A stretch of DNA of 64,000 nucleotides. Source: Ehretia macrophylla. Its lineage: Eukaryota; Streptophyta; Magnoliopsida; Boraginales; Ehretiaceae. Location: contig CM075765.1 of NCBI GenBank assembly GCA_037974665.1, forward strand, positions 56,677,747 through 56,741,746, written 5' to 3'. Positions 11,956-23,635 of the stretch are shown here, in pieces; position 1 is the stretch's first letter; each line of letters opens with the position of its first letter. The notes beneath the pieces are model-generated. The model was not told the origin of the DNA. It did not search any database and saw only the letters and a program-made list of their open reading frames with translations. Both the position numbers and the translations under genes were made by a program.

Positions 11956-12221
11956 CTTTGTATGGGAGATGAGCTGTCTTCATCTCCCATCCTCATCGAA
12001 ATAAAATGAGCTGTCTTCGTCAAACGATTCACGACAACCCAAACTGCATCATTATCCCTCGATGTTCTAGGAAAACCAGTGACGAAATCCATCATAATAT
12101 GCTCCCACTTCCACTCTGGTGTGGCCAATGGCTGAAGTAACCCTGCATGTCGTTGATGCTCGGCTTTTACCCTCTGAGAAGTCAAACATCTAGATACAAA
12201 CTGAGCAACCACTCTCTTCAT
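11952..12221 (-). pseudogene. A-1 integrase N-terminal fragment, frameshifted
   Basis: The frame continues from the RT/RNase H segment after a stop. It includes the end of the HHCC zinc module, where CLTSQR replaces the usual CxxC so one cysteine is lost. It then gives the catalytic core start MMDFVTGFP (first Asp) and VVVNRLTKTAHF. Next comes a foldback insertion (11962-12018) that shifts the frame. Nonfunctional. Confidence 0.82.
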
Positions 12222-12230
12222 ATTATTCCA

Positions 12231-13643
12231 CTAATAATGTTGCTTCAAATCCTGATACATCTTGTTTTCACCGGGATGAATGGTGTACTTAGAATTATGA
12301 GCCTCTTCCAGAATACCTCTCCTTAAACCCGGTTCATCGAGAACACATACCCTGTTCCGAAACTGAAGAATACCGTCCTCATGTAGTTTAAAGTTAGACT
12401 GATCATCCGTAATCTGATCCTTGATTTTCTGAAGTTTTACATCAAGTTGTTGAGCTTCTCTGATCTGAGACAACAATAAAGGTTGAATATGGAGATATGA
12501 ACACATCACCCCAACCTGAGTCAACTCCGGTCTCCAATAACTGACTTCTTCAAGAACCTCCCATTTCTTGACAACTAAACAAGAGATACTCGCCTTACGA
12601 CTAAGAGCATCTGCTACAATATTTGCCTTGCTAGACAGATAATTGATAGAACAATTATAATCTCCAAGAAGCTCCATCCACCTCCGCTGGCGCATATTCA
12701 ACTCCTTCTGTGAGAATAAATACTTCAGACTCTTATGTTTAGTGAAAATCTCGAACTTACTGCCCCACAGATAATGGCACCACTTCTTCAGTGCGAAGAC
12801 AATTGCTGCCAACTCAAGATCATGAGTCGGATAATTCATCTCATAAGGCTTCAACTTTCTAGAAGCATAGGTAATAACTCGGCCATCCTGCATAAGAACA
12901 CATCCCAAGCCCTCATTGGATGCATCGCTGTAAATAACCATATTATCGGTCCCCTCTGGTAGAGCAAGTACTGGAGCAGTAGTCAACCTCTTTTTCAACT
13001 CCTGAAACACACTCTCACACTTCTCATCCCAAGCAAAGATAGTCCGTTTCTGAGTCAACTTAGAAAGTGGCCCTGCAATCTTAGAGAAGTCCTTGACAAA
13101 CCTACGGTAATAACCTGCCAAGCCAAGAAAGCTACGAACCTCCGAAACATTCTCCGGACGTTTCCAAGACATCACCGATTCAATCTTAGTGGGATCTACA
13201 GAAATACCACTCTGTGTAATAACATGACCAAGAAAAGATATGCGTTGCAGCCAAAATTCACATTTGCTGAACTTGGCAAACAACTGATGCTCCTGCAGCT
13301 TCTGTAAGACAAGCCGTAGATGTTGCTCATGCTCCGATTCAGATTTAGAATAGACCAAGATATCATCAATAAAGATTACCACGAACTGGTCTAAATACGG
13401 CTGAAAAACCCGATGCATAAGATCCATGAATGTTGCCGGTGCATTAGTTAATCCAAAGGGCATAACAACAAACTCATAGTGCCCGTACCGAGTCCTGAAG
13501 GTAAACTTCGGAACATCCTCTGTACGAATCCAAAGCTGATAATATCCCTGCCTCAAGTCAAACTTAGAGTAGACTTTGACTCCCTGAAGTTTATCAAACA
13601 ACTCGTCAATCAGTGACAAAGGATATTTATTCTTGATGGTCAC
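12231..13643 (-). pseudogene. A-1 reverse transcriptase and RNase H, decayed
   Basis: A 470-codon open stretch. RT motifs in order: [27 protein letters not shown] and FIDDILVYS, the catalytic F/YxDD box. The connection reads [17 protein letters not shown]. RNase H follows: [36 protein letters not shown] and VADALSRK. The third RNase H catalytic Asp, normally in TDHKSL, is Lys here. The stretch ends in the integrase zinc module ([12 protein letters not shown]). A stop right after DLKQHY separates it from the next piece in the same frame. RT copies genomic RNA into cDNA; the domain order PR-RT-RH-INT defines Ty3/gypsy. Confidence 0.9.
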
Positions 13644-13769
13644 CTAATTCAAACCACGGTAATCAATACACAATCTCAATGTACCATCCTTCTTCCTCAC
13701 AAATGAAACAGGAGCTCCCCAAGGTGAAGAACTCTGTTGAATAAATCCCTTCTCCAATAACTCCTGCAA

Positions 13770-14453
13770 CTAAGTCTTCAGCTCCTTCAACTTGGTTGGT
13801 GCCATTCGGTGTGCTGATTTAGAAATAGGTTGAGTACCGGGAACAAGATTAATCACAAACTCCACATCTCTCTCTGGCAGTAACCCTGGCAACTCCTCAG
13901 GAAATACATTGGGATATTCCCGAATAATAGGAACTTCCTCCAGCTGTAGTTTATCAGATGGCTTGTTGATCAAATAAGCTAGATAACCCGAACACCCCTT
14001 ACTCACCAACTTAAAGGCTTTAGTTGCTGAGATAACAAAACTTGTCTTAGCACCCCAGTTCCCTACTACCTCAACTATTGGCTGATCTGCCAAACGAAAC
14101 TGTACCACCTTTGTTCTACAGTTTAACTGGGCATCATACTTAGAAACCCAATCCATGACCAAGATAACATCATACCCCCGGATAGGAAATAAGATAAGGT
14201 CCGAAGGAAAATTATACCCCTTAACATGAATTATACAATCCTTACATACTAAGCCAGCAACATACTTATCAGTCAAAGAGGTACTAATCTCAACCACATA
14301 AGGCAGTCTTTTAGGTTGTACATTAACACGTTGCACACAAGCAGGAGTAATGAAAGAATGCGTAGCACTAGAATTAATCAACACTTTAACAAGTTGATCA
14401 AGTATAAGGAAGTTACCTTCCACCACTGCAGTCTCATCAGGCATCTCTTCCAA
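13770..14453 (-). pseudogene. A-1 aspartic protease and RT N-terminus, catalytic site lost
   Basis: A retropepsin domain whose active-site box reads VLINSSATHSF where the family has a DSG-type triad, so the catalytic Asp and Gly are both replaced. It continues with SDLILFPIRGYDVILVMDW, the linker DKLQLEEVPIIREYPNVFPEELPGLLP, and the RT lead-in DVEFVINLVPGTQPISKSAHRMAP. A stop follows LKELKT. It lies in the same frame as gag and RT. Such a protease would be inactive even without the stops. Confidence 0.87.
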
Positions 14454-14459
14454 ATCAAC

Positions 14460-15722
14460 TGCGTAGGCCCGAGCCTGAACCCGCTGCTGCTGAGGTGCAC
14501 TGGCCGCAGGTCGGCCCTAATAACCCTGAGTTGCTGTCCGACCCTCAGTCCTCGAATATCTAGGGCAATCCCTCACCCGGTACTGATTGTTGCCGTATCC
14601 TAAACATGTCCCTGCCTTCACTCTGCAATCGGCATCCACATGCCTCGTGCACTTGCAGTCTGTACACTGCTGTGATGATGCACTAACACTACCCTTGGAT
14701 GAACCAGAAGCTGAAGAAACAGTTGAACCAGTCTGCTACTGAGGCCTTACCAAACTAGGCCTGTACTAACCCTGAGACTGGGCTGGCCTATACTGGGATT
14801 GAACCTGATATGACCCCTGCTAAAACTGAGGCCGATAATAACTCTACTGACCCTGTGGCCTGAAAGAACCCTATTGAGCTGGCGGCTTGTACACAACCTG
14901 CTGTACTGAAGGCCTATATACTCCTTGCTGAAACTGCGGCTGATACGGCCTCTTACTGGGCTGATTATACACAAGCTTATCCCCCTTTCTCTTCTCTAAC
15001 CTAGAAGCTGCATCAAAGGCCTCAGTGAATATATCATACTGATTCAGAGCCATTACATCCTGAATCTCGGGCCTCAACCCCAACATGAATCTACGAGTCC
15101 TCCACTCCTCATCAGCCATATACTTCGGTGCATACTGGGACAATCGAGTAAAGGTGGCCTCATATTGAGCCACTGAGGCTTCCCCCTGAATCAGAGACAG
15201 AAACTCAACCTCTCTCTGCTTCCTCGCGATCCTCGGGACATACTTTGCTCGGAAAGATAACAGAAAGGTACCCCAAACATACGGAACAACCTGAGTTGCC
15301 CAGCTAGTTCTCACCGTGCGCCACCATTCTTCTGCCTTATCATCCAGCAAGTACATGACAAAGGAGACCTTCTGCTCATCGGTATAATCAAGAGGATCAT
15401 AAATCTTCTCCACCTTACTAATCCATGCTTCAACCTTCCGATCATCGGGTTCCCCCTAAAATCTAGGTGGATGATACCCTAAGAACTCTTTCAAGGTACC
15501 ACGCCCGTGGTTTCTACCCTGCGCATTTTGTATCTGAGCCTGCAAAGGCTAAGTCTGGGCAGCCTCCCCTGCTATCAACTGGGCCTGTCTGGCCATTAAC
15601 TCAGCAATCTTATCCATAGTTTCCCCCAAACGATCATCATCCCTATCACGGCCAGGTGCCGCATTACTAGGAGTCTCATCTACTACCTCAGGCCTACCTC
15701 TAGTCCTTGGTCTACCGGCCAT
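14460..15722 (-). pseudogene. A-1 gag polyprotein, decayed
   Basis: The likely start is the ATG at 15722 (MAGRPRTRGRPEVV), preferred over the ORF start 54 nt upstream because Tekay-type Gag begins with such a basic leader. A capsid-like Retrotrans_gag core spans 15413-14871 (YLLDDKAEEWW, FRAKYVPRIARKQREVEF, EASVAQYEATFTRLS, RFMLGLRPEIQDVM). Next is a Gln/Pro-rich linker and a damaged zinc knuckle (CLGYGNNQYRVRDCP, second Cys replaced by Tyr). The same frame runs through to protease. Stops occur at about 15549-15551, near 15458, and repeatedly as TAG within the Gln-rich linker (14870-14700), consistent with C-to-T change at CAG/CAA codons. Confidence 0.85.
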
Positions 15723-15982
15723 TCTACTAATCAAAGAGTTAGCACAGGTTATAGCACGTAAACAGGTTATAAGCAACTATTAGCACATACACAACAAACT
15801 CATATAAAACACATAAACAAATTGATCACATAATCACATAAGCACTAAATCACATAATCACTTAATCACTTAATCATTTAATCATATTAATTCATAGTTC
15901 ACTTTTCTTTCTTTTCATACATACTTTTATGCTAAGACCATTACCCACATTCCGAGAACACCCCGGCTGACAACTAACATGC

Positions 15983-15994
15983 GCTCTGATACCA
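15983..15994 (-). other. A-1 primer binding site (initiator Met tRNA)
   Basis: TGGTATCAGAGC on the minus strand is complementary to the 3' end of plant initiator Met tRNA. It lies six bases downstream of the 5' LTR end (TGACA). It fixes the minus orientation of A-1. Confidence 0.9.
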
Positions 15995-16000
15995 CTTAAA

Positions 16001-16975
16001 TGTCATGCCCTAACTCGACCCCTTCTATAATCAGTCTGAATGCAACGGAATTTCGGCAGTATAACGACAGTAAATAGAATACCGAGGCTCTAACTCAACC
16101 TTACTAGAACATCATACATCAACTCCATAAACCATATAACAAACAACTCCTTAATAAAATAACAACATCCAACATAACCATATTACACCATAATCATCCT
16201 TTCAACATATCATACTTAGTTATACGCCTCCGTTCCAACATAATACTTAAGCTTTAATGTAAATTACAAAACATATTGATACCAACCTAGCAACCTAAAC
16301 ATAGACAAAAGAAAGACTACCAAGATAGCATCAACTAATTCATTATCTTTTCAAAATCTTATACATTATAAACTACAAAGCATATAAAAGTCAACTAGAC
16401 TAATATACAAGATATTAAAACAATACAACATCAAAGATAAGACTCCGGAACATAAACTTATCCACGAAAGGCACATTTTCCTCTTCAGGAGGCACGTACC
16501 CGTAGTCCTGCTCTACAACACCTGTAGGCATGCAATAATAGAGAGTAAGCATATATAGAATAAGCGCAATGAGGATCCGATAGATCTCGAACAGTATTTA
16601 TTATACTCCTTGGAAATGATCCTTTGAGCAAGTAAACACGCAATAACATCAATAATACTATCATCAGATAATCTATAATGACCATTCAATAAAGGATACA
16701 ATAGTTGGTGTAGCTCCAAACGCCATCACGATCACAACAGCCTTCTTGTGACTCCTATAAACTCACGCACACGAGGTACCCCAATAACCTCTCCCTCCTT
16801 AACACCTCCGTCATGCGAACTGGAAGTAGTCTCTGGTAGTCATGCCGTTACCAACCTGACAGCCCGATGCTACCAGAGAGATGGCATACACATATACCAA
16901 AGACTCAGCAATAATAATAAACATCAATCATTCACAAGAGGACAACCTTTTCCGTTGACTATCTCCCGGTTCATC
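16001..16975 (-). repeat. A-1 5' LTR, inner part
   Basis: It begins TGTCATGCCCTAACTCG on the plus strand (a mutated GGGGCGTGACA end) and matches the left LTR from 8526 on. It is cut at TTCATC by the B-1 element; the LTR resumes at 31611 (CATCAATCATC). Short frames here are shadows. Confidence 0.88.
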
Positions 16976-18542
16976 TGTGATAACCCGAACCCGGCATGCA
17001 TTTAAAGGCATTTAATTGCATTTAACTAAGTGTTATCTTAAATGTTAGCATTGAATTTTGTGTTTATTTTTAGTTAAACATCCATTTCTAGCGTTATTTC
17101 ATATTTCTTTTAGAAGTAATTAAATAATACTTGAATTAATTATTTTAACGAAATAACAACTACTTTAATATTTCTGTTAATCGGTTTTATTTTTCTTGCA
17201 CCTTAATGCTCGGTTTTCAATTAAATGAAAAGTAGCTCCGAGCCGGAATAAATTTTCAACCATGATTACTCTTCAAAAAAATTATATTTTCTTGAATTCT
17301 TTGAGATTTAATTGTTATTCTTTTATTGTCGCAAAGTGCATTGCATTTCGAGATAAATAGTTAGAGAGTGATTTCTAGTCCTCAGCAAATAGTGAAAACT
17401 AGTATTTAGTATTTTAATTTTAGTGTTTTAAGTTGTATTTAACTAGAATTGGATTTATGTTAGTTGTTTTAGCTTTAAAATGCATGAAATATGCTTAGTT
17501 GACCAATTCTTAAGTTAGTTTGACCAAGGAGCTTGACCATTGACCATTGTCATCTTATTTAACTTATAACATTGCAAGATAACAAATAAAAACAAAAGCT
17601 GAAAAACATAAAACAAGCAGGGCCGAAAATGGAAGGATAAAAAAAAAGAAATTTCAACTTCAAATCTTCGATTCTTCGCGTGAGCTCGCACGGGGTGGTT
17701 TCCGAGGCATCCTACGAAGTTTTCCTAGCATCTAGGAGCGTCTAAGGTGAGGATTTCATGTTTATTTGCGCATTTGAATATTTTGTGTATTAATTTTGAT
17801 TTTTGGATTTTATCTGTATATTGTTATTTTAATCATTTTGAAGCTTAAAAAATGTTCCCTAGCAATCGTAGAACATGTATATATAACTTTTTAACATTTT
17901 CTACTGTTGAATATCGAAATTGAAATATAAATTGTTAATTGAATAGTAAATTATGAATAGTAAATCCCCGTTTCAATGAAGTTGCTCCGTTATGTGTTCT
18001 ATTGATGTAGGAAGATGCTAGATATGCTGGAATGCCTAAATGTATGGTTTAATTGGATTTTGTAATGGAAAAATGGAGAAAAATGGCTTAGTGAAAGTTG
18101 GGGTCGTTTAGGTCAAGTTTGGTATTTTATCGCTTTGCGTGAAGGCATTGTCGAGGTACGTCATGGAAGCACTTTTGGTGCAGTTGTGACATTGGTTGGG
18201 TAATCGGTTGAGGTAGTTGTAGTTCAAACGAGCAAAGGGGGAAATCGGGGCTTTGTATGAATTCTAGGGTTAAGTAGGGTTTCGGGGTCTTTAGACGTGC
18301 CTTATAGTGACCTAGGAGGATTGGTGAAGTCGGTTTCCAAAACTCGTGGGTCGTTTGGAAGTAGTAGCGTTTTGAAAGTTGGGGTCATTTTGTGATTTTG
18401 TGTGTTTTTATGGTATAGCGCCTATAGAATGCAAGATGTTTCTTGTTAAGCTTGTTAGAGTTGATTATGATTGAATTTGTATATCAATTTTGTTAATGTT
18501 TGTTAGTGTTGTTCTTGATATCTCATTTATTGCCACTGATTT
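16976..18542 (+). repeat. B-1 solo LTR, left part
   Basis: It starts TGTGATAACCCGAACCCGGCATG, the B-family end also seen at 36006, 40399 and 57979. It is inserted in the A-1 5' LTR; CATC occurs on both sides of B-1. It is interrupted by C-1 after GATTT and continues at 30550. The total is about 2.62 kb, the same as the B-2 LTRs, with no internal region, so it is a solo LTR. TTGAC copies lie near 17501-17550. Confidence 0.85.
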
Positions 18543-19890
18543 TGTAATACCCGAGTCCGGAATATGAATTTTCTTTGTTTATTATTTTGAAAATTTTATT
18601 TCCTTAAATTCTTTGTGAATTAATTGTTACATTCATGCCGACGCACCGTGCATTGCATTTAAGGAGCGATAGCTAGATAACGATTTCTAGTCCTTAGCAA
18701 ATAGTGAAACTAGTATTTAGATGACTTAAATTTTATATTTTAAATGTTGCTAGCTTTAATTTATCTTACCTTAGCTGAAACGGCTTTAAAACGCTCAAAA
18801 TAGGGGCATTTGACCAAGTTTTTTGAAGTTGTTGACCTTGACCTTTGACCTTTGACCATTTGTTACTTAAATAAGCTAAAACTAAGCAAAATTTAAAAAA
18901 AAGACAGCAGCAAAACAACAGCAGGCCGTGAGCTTCCATAGAGAAAAAAAAAAACCTTTCACCTACCAAACAATCAATCCTCGCGTGTGCTCGTGCGGGG
19001 TGATTTTCGAGGCAACCAACGTTGTTTTCCTAGCGACTAGGAGTACCTAAGGTGAGGGAAGCATGTTATTTGCGCATTTATACGTTGTGTATGTTAACGT
19101 TGTCAATTTTTAGATTTATCGGTAGATCGTTATTTAAAGCGATTTGATGCTTCTAGAATGTTCCTTAGCATTTGTAGAACATGTATTTATAGCTTTGTAA
19201 CATTTTCTGCTGTTAAATGTTGTGATTGCAACTTGAATTGTGAAATTAATAGTATTTTGTGAATAGTAAAACCTTGAAACGTTGAAGTTGCGCTGTTATG
19301 CTTTCGGTTGATGTAGAAACGTGCTAGGTATGCTAAAATGCTAAAATGTGTAGTTTGTTTGGGTTGCGTAGTGGAAAAAACGAGAATTAATCCTTTGGGA
19401 AAGTCGGGGTCGTTTAGGTCGACTTTTGCGTTTTCTTGTTTTGCGTGTTGGCATTGCTTTGGGAAGCCATGGAAGCACTTTTGGTGCGATTATGGCATTG
19501 GTTGGGTGTTTGGTTGATGTAGTTGTAGTTCAAACAAGAAAGGGGGAAATCGGGGCTTTGCGCGAGTTTTAGGGTAAAGTAAGGTTTCGGGGTCTTTAGA
19601 CGTGCCTTATGGTGACCTAGGAGGGTTGGCGAAGTCGGTTTCTAGAACCCGTGGCTCGTTTGGAAATGGTAGTGTTTTGATAGTTGGGGCCGATTTGTGG
19701 TTTTGTGTGTTTTCTTGTCTTTATGCTTATAGAATGCTTAGGATTACTTGAATTACTTGTTTGAGTTGTTTTGGATTGAATTTCTTATCAAATTGCTGCT
19801 ATCGCGTGCGAGAGTAACCTACTTTGTTATTCTCCCACGTGTGGCTTTATCGCTTGTTTATCGCCTTGTATCGAGTCTTGCATTGCACAG
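18543..19890 (+). repeat. C-1 5' LTR, first part
   Basis: It starts TGTAATACCCGAGTCCGG and matches the 3' LTR from 28264. It carries a TTGACC cluster (18810-18856) and the CCTACTTTGTTATTCTCC motif (19818-19835). It is interrupted by the D-family solo LTR after CATTGCACAG. The 67-codon minus-strand frame at 18766-18969 is a shadow. Confidence 0.9.
18810..18877 (+). promoter_or_regulatory. Probable C-family LTR promoter with TTGAC cluster
   Basis: Five TTGAC(C) words occur within about 50 bp (near 18810, 18832, 18838, 18845, 18852), followed by the AT-rich CTTAAATAAGC and an A-rich tract. TTGAC is the core of the plant W-box bound by WRKY factors. The position, well inside the LTR and upstream of an R-like region, fits a U3 enhancer and promoter. 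This is inference; no transcription data. Confidence 0.45.
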
Positions 19891-22383
19891 TGTGACGCCC
19901 GAGATTCTACCGTACACATTTTTAAATGTTGCATCCATTAATTGTGCATTAAATTATGTGCTTTACCTGTTGTCTTTCTTGGTCACTATTCATTCAATTT
20001 TTAAACTGCATTCTATTGGTTAATTAGCATTTTTATTAAATCATATTAATTGTAAAAGTAGTGGGAAAAATGTGCAATTGGGCTAGAAGCGATAGGAGAG
20101 CTCGTTTAGAAAATGATTTTCGTGGTTCAATGAATAGTGTTACGTAACTAACTTAGTGTTTTAATTAGTTAGCTTATACTTTACACTTTAGGCTCGTTTT
20201 TAAGCTACCAACGCTCATTTTTAGTGGACCACTAAACACCTAACTTGACCCTACCCATCATATATACTCACCATAAAGCAATTAAGCTCATAACTTGCAA
20301 ACAAAAAAAAAAATAGGAGCTGAAATTCACTGTTGAAGGCCGAGAGCCTCAAGCAGCCACAAGGAGGGATTTTTCATCTTCAACTCTTCAATCCAAGCCA
20401 CGCCAAGCCTAGAGCAAGTAGTTTAGGGTGTGTGCAAGCTACCTAGGTGCTCCTACGCGCATTGGTGAGGGATTTCACGGCTTGTTTTTGCATTTCTAAA
20501 TAGTTGTCAATTTCTTGATTTGTTGAAAATGTGATCAATTGCTATTGTAATTGTTATCTATGCTAATATACCATCTATATGAATGCTAGAGAACACATTT
20601 GAGCCGTTGTTTCGCTTTTTAAACGGTTAGAATCGTTGATTTGAAATTTTGGGTGAATAGTGACGTTTTTCTAGGGTTTTGCGTAATTGCTCGAATTAGC
20701 TTTATTTAATGCTTCTAATAGATGCCTTAGGTGCTAGTGAAGATAACCTAATAGCCCCGTGCACTTGCATTGTCCTAAAATCGCATAAAATGTAAAATAG
20801 TCGACTTTAATTTGGGGCTTTCAGGGTTAATGCGAATCCGGGTGGATTCGGGCTTCAATTCTAGTATCCTTAGGCTACCTAGGTGCTATAGATGCCTTGA
20901 TATCCCTTGTTTGAAGCCCGGACAATGTAGGTGTAGTTTAAAGCCAAAAGAGGGAAATTGGGGCTTTCGGGGTAATCGCGGGCATTTGAATAAGTTAAAG
21001 GGTTAAGAGGGTACCTTGGGGGTTAGTTAGAAGGTTGGGAGAGTTCTCTTTGAAAATGAAATCATTAACTTTGGTTTGGAAGAGAAATAGTTTGTAAAAT
21101 AAAGGGGTTTCAGTGTAATTTCGGTTGTCTCCCATTTCTAAACCCACGGCATGTCCTCTTGAGTGTTTATATGTGATATTAAGTTGATTTGGAGCTTTTG
21201 GTATAATTCTATGGTTATTTTGTAATGTCTCTTTACAAAACTGTATATTTACTTATATAATTGTTCTATTCTAATTGCATCGAGGTCAACCTACTTTGTT
21301 GATCCTCATATGTGTTAATGCTTATATTATTGCTATTAACTTGCCATCGTTAAGTGCATGGCATAGTGGTTGCGCAACCATAGTGTTAGGGGCGGATGTG
21401 TTGAATATCGGCTGGGCAGCAGAGGGCTTGCCGGTGGATATTCAAACTCCGTGCCCTATTCCCTCATTCGCCTGGTCCGGAGATTGCCAGGGGATGTTGG
21501 GTCGTAGGATTCGGGGTACATCCGGAGTACACCCACTGGAGTGATTGGGGTTATGCCGGCTTATCGTGATCGTGCTCGTGGTTCGTGGATCGTGATTGAG
21601 GACCAGTGAAGATTGGTGTATAGGGGATTGTTGAAATGTATTGTTTTTAATGTGTGGTTATTTATGTTATCATTGCTTCTTAAATTGTCTAAGTTATATT
21701 GTTGTATAACTGTATTATCTGTTGCATTGCACGCCCCGGGACTATATCTCTCATTGGGCAACAGTGGTTGCTCATACCTCGCTAACATGATTCAGGTGGC
21801 ATAGGTGGTGGAGTTGCCTTAGCTACTGTGTGATATTTGTCTGAGGTGGATGTGCTTTCTGGTTGCTATGTGAAGAATTTGTTGTCCTATGTATAATCTA
21901 TTTTGGGGCCTTAAAGCTCATGTATGTATTTGAGTAATATGTAAGCTGGAAGTCTGATAATGTAGTAGCAGTGGTAATTCTATGGCTTGTAATAACTTAT
22001 ATTTCTATTTCTAGTTGCTTTGCATGCTTGGGAGTGAATGGCTTAGTGTAGAATGTTTTATCTCTAAGTATGTTTTAATGTTATCCTAGAATGGCATGGT
22101 TATTAGACTATATTATAAACAAGTTACTTGCATGCTTGTGTGGTTTCGGGACTGTTGTTTGCTTCAAGGCTCGGATGGCCATGAATCTTTAAATATTTAG
22201 CCATGAAAAGTTTGTTTACCTTGTAGTTACCTTATTTGAGAATTTACAGGTTTTCAGAATGTCCATAGTACAGGGGAAACACTGTCCGTTTTTTCCCTAA
22301 AATTTTGTGACCGGGTTTGGTATTGGGTTGAGAATAGCATAGTTATTAGAGCCTCCGGTCTCGTGAGGGATCGGGGTGTTACA
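19891..22383 (+). mobile_element. D-family solo LTR in C-1 5' LTR
   Basis: It starts TGTGACGCCCGAGATTC and ends GGGATCGGGGTGTTACA, 2493 bp, without primer site, polypurine tract or coding sequence. Flanks are CACAG and CATAG; the uninterrupted 3' LTR of C-1 reads CATTGCATAGTGTC at this spot, so the target duplication was CATAG and the left copy has one change. Internal landmarks: a TATA-like CATATATACTC near 20260-20270, CCTACTTTGTTGATCCTC (21290-21307) and a GC-rich island at about 21340-21560. The ORFs at 20812, 21275, 21561 and 21613 are not conserved proteins. Confidence 0.88.
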
Positions 22384-23323
22384 CATAGTGTCTCGCGCGT
22401 GAGTGATGGGCCTCTCTGGGTAGCCTTGGGTTGCCAGTGTTGGTTGCTCTAGCTCCGCTGCTATTCCCTTTCTCGCTTGGGTTGCCTCCCAGGGAGATTT
22501 GGGTCGTAGAATTGATGGATACTTCCGGGGTATTCCAAACTGGTGTTATAAGGTGGTTTGGGCTGGCGCGTCGTCATCGAATTCGTGTTTGAAAGTTGCT
22601 CGTGAAAAGAGTATCGTATCCTTTGAATGAGTGTTTGCAGCTTTAAATACTTGCCTTGCTTTATTGTTGGCTTTGGTTGTATCTTTATATGATTTGTATG
22701 TATTGCGTGGCTAATTGCATTGTATACTCCTCTCATCTCCGTCCTTGAGACCAATTGCCCTCGCTAAGCAATAGTTTTTGCTCATTCCTCTCTATACTAT
22801 GTTTTTACAGGAGTAGTTGAAGCAGACCCTCTCGAGGTAATTGAGGAGGAGGAGGAGGTGGAGGGGTTTCCATGATAGCACTTCTCCGCTTTGCTGGTGG
22901 TTGGTTACCAGTTTTGTGCAAACCTTGTTTGTTATGTATATGGCGTGAAGGACGCTTAATTTTGAGGCTTGTAGCCTTGTATGTTTTTTCCTATTTTGAG
23001 TCCTTTATTGGTCTTTTGTTCTAATGGATTAAAGTTTGTAATGTTGTAACTTGTACTCTGATGACTAGTGAAGAAATGCATGCTAATGGCTAATGGTTTA
23101 GTGGCATAAGTACTTGTGTAGTATGCATAGCATTTTTCGTTTGGAAAGCTGGGTAATAAGGAATGTATGTTTTATAGAAAGTTGGGTTGTGTTGATTATT
23201 TTAGGGCTTTCGCAAGTATTATATTGTTTTTCGGATTTTCGGATCGTCCGCGGTACAAAGGAGATTCCGTCCGTGTGTCGGGTCTGGGCTTGGCCTTTTG
23301 CGGGGTCGGGTCGGGGCGTGACA
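22384..23323 (+). repeat. C-1 5' LTR, second part
   Basis: It resumes CATAGTGTCTCGCGCGTGAG exactly as in the 3' LTR (29609 on) and ends GGGTCGGGGCGTGACA. The same open frames appear in both LTR copies (for example 22461-22754 and 29687-29980, minus) because they are LTR duplicates, not genes. Confidence 0.9.
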
Positions 23324-23331
23324 TCTTTAGG

Positions 23332-23343
23332 TGGTATCAGAGC
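23332..23343 (+). other. C-1 primer binding site (initiator Met tRNA)
   Basis: TGGTATCAGAGC lies eight bases after the LTR end (ACA, then TCTTTAGG). It is complementary to the 3' end of plant initiator Met tRNA and is used to prime minus-strand cDNA. Confidence 0.92.
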
Positions 23344-23635
23344 ATGATAGTCTTGCATGAGCCGGGATATGATTCTCGGTCTGTGGGGTAAAGGTCTAAA
23401 ATGCTAAAGTGTTTATGTATGATTGCTAAGTGAAAAGAAAATGTTCTAGCATGACTTTGTGAACTTGGAATGTTTATGTGTTTAGGTGAAATGGTTTGGC
23501 AAGTTGAACTTGTCTTATGTGAATTGTGTGATAGAATGTTGGATTGTTATTGATTTGAGTGTTATCTAATCTTATGTGTTATATTTCTGTCTATAAACTG
23601 CTTTTAAATGTTGCCAGCTATTGTGAGTTGCTACT
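23344..23635 (+). other. C-1 5' leader
   Basis: About 290 nt between primer site and the Gag ATG contain no open frame. By position it would carry packaging and dimerisation signals. No specific motif was recognised. Confidence 0.5.

Noticed and set aside
22461-22754. 97-codon minus-strand frame repeated at 29687-29980
   Set aside because: The repetition is due to the two C-1 LTR copies; the frame lies antisense in the GC-rich island.
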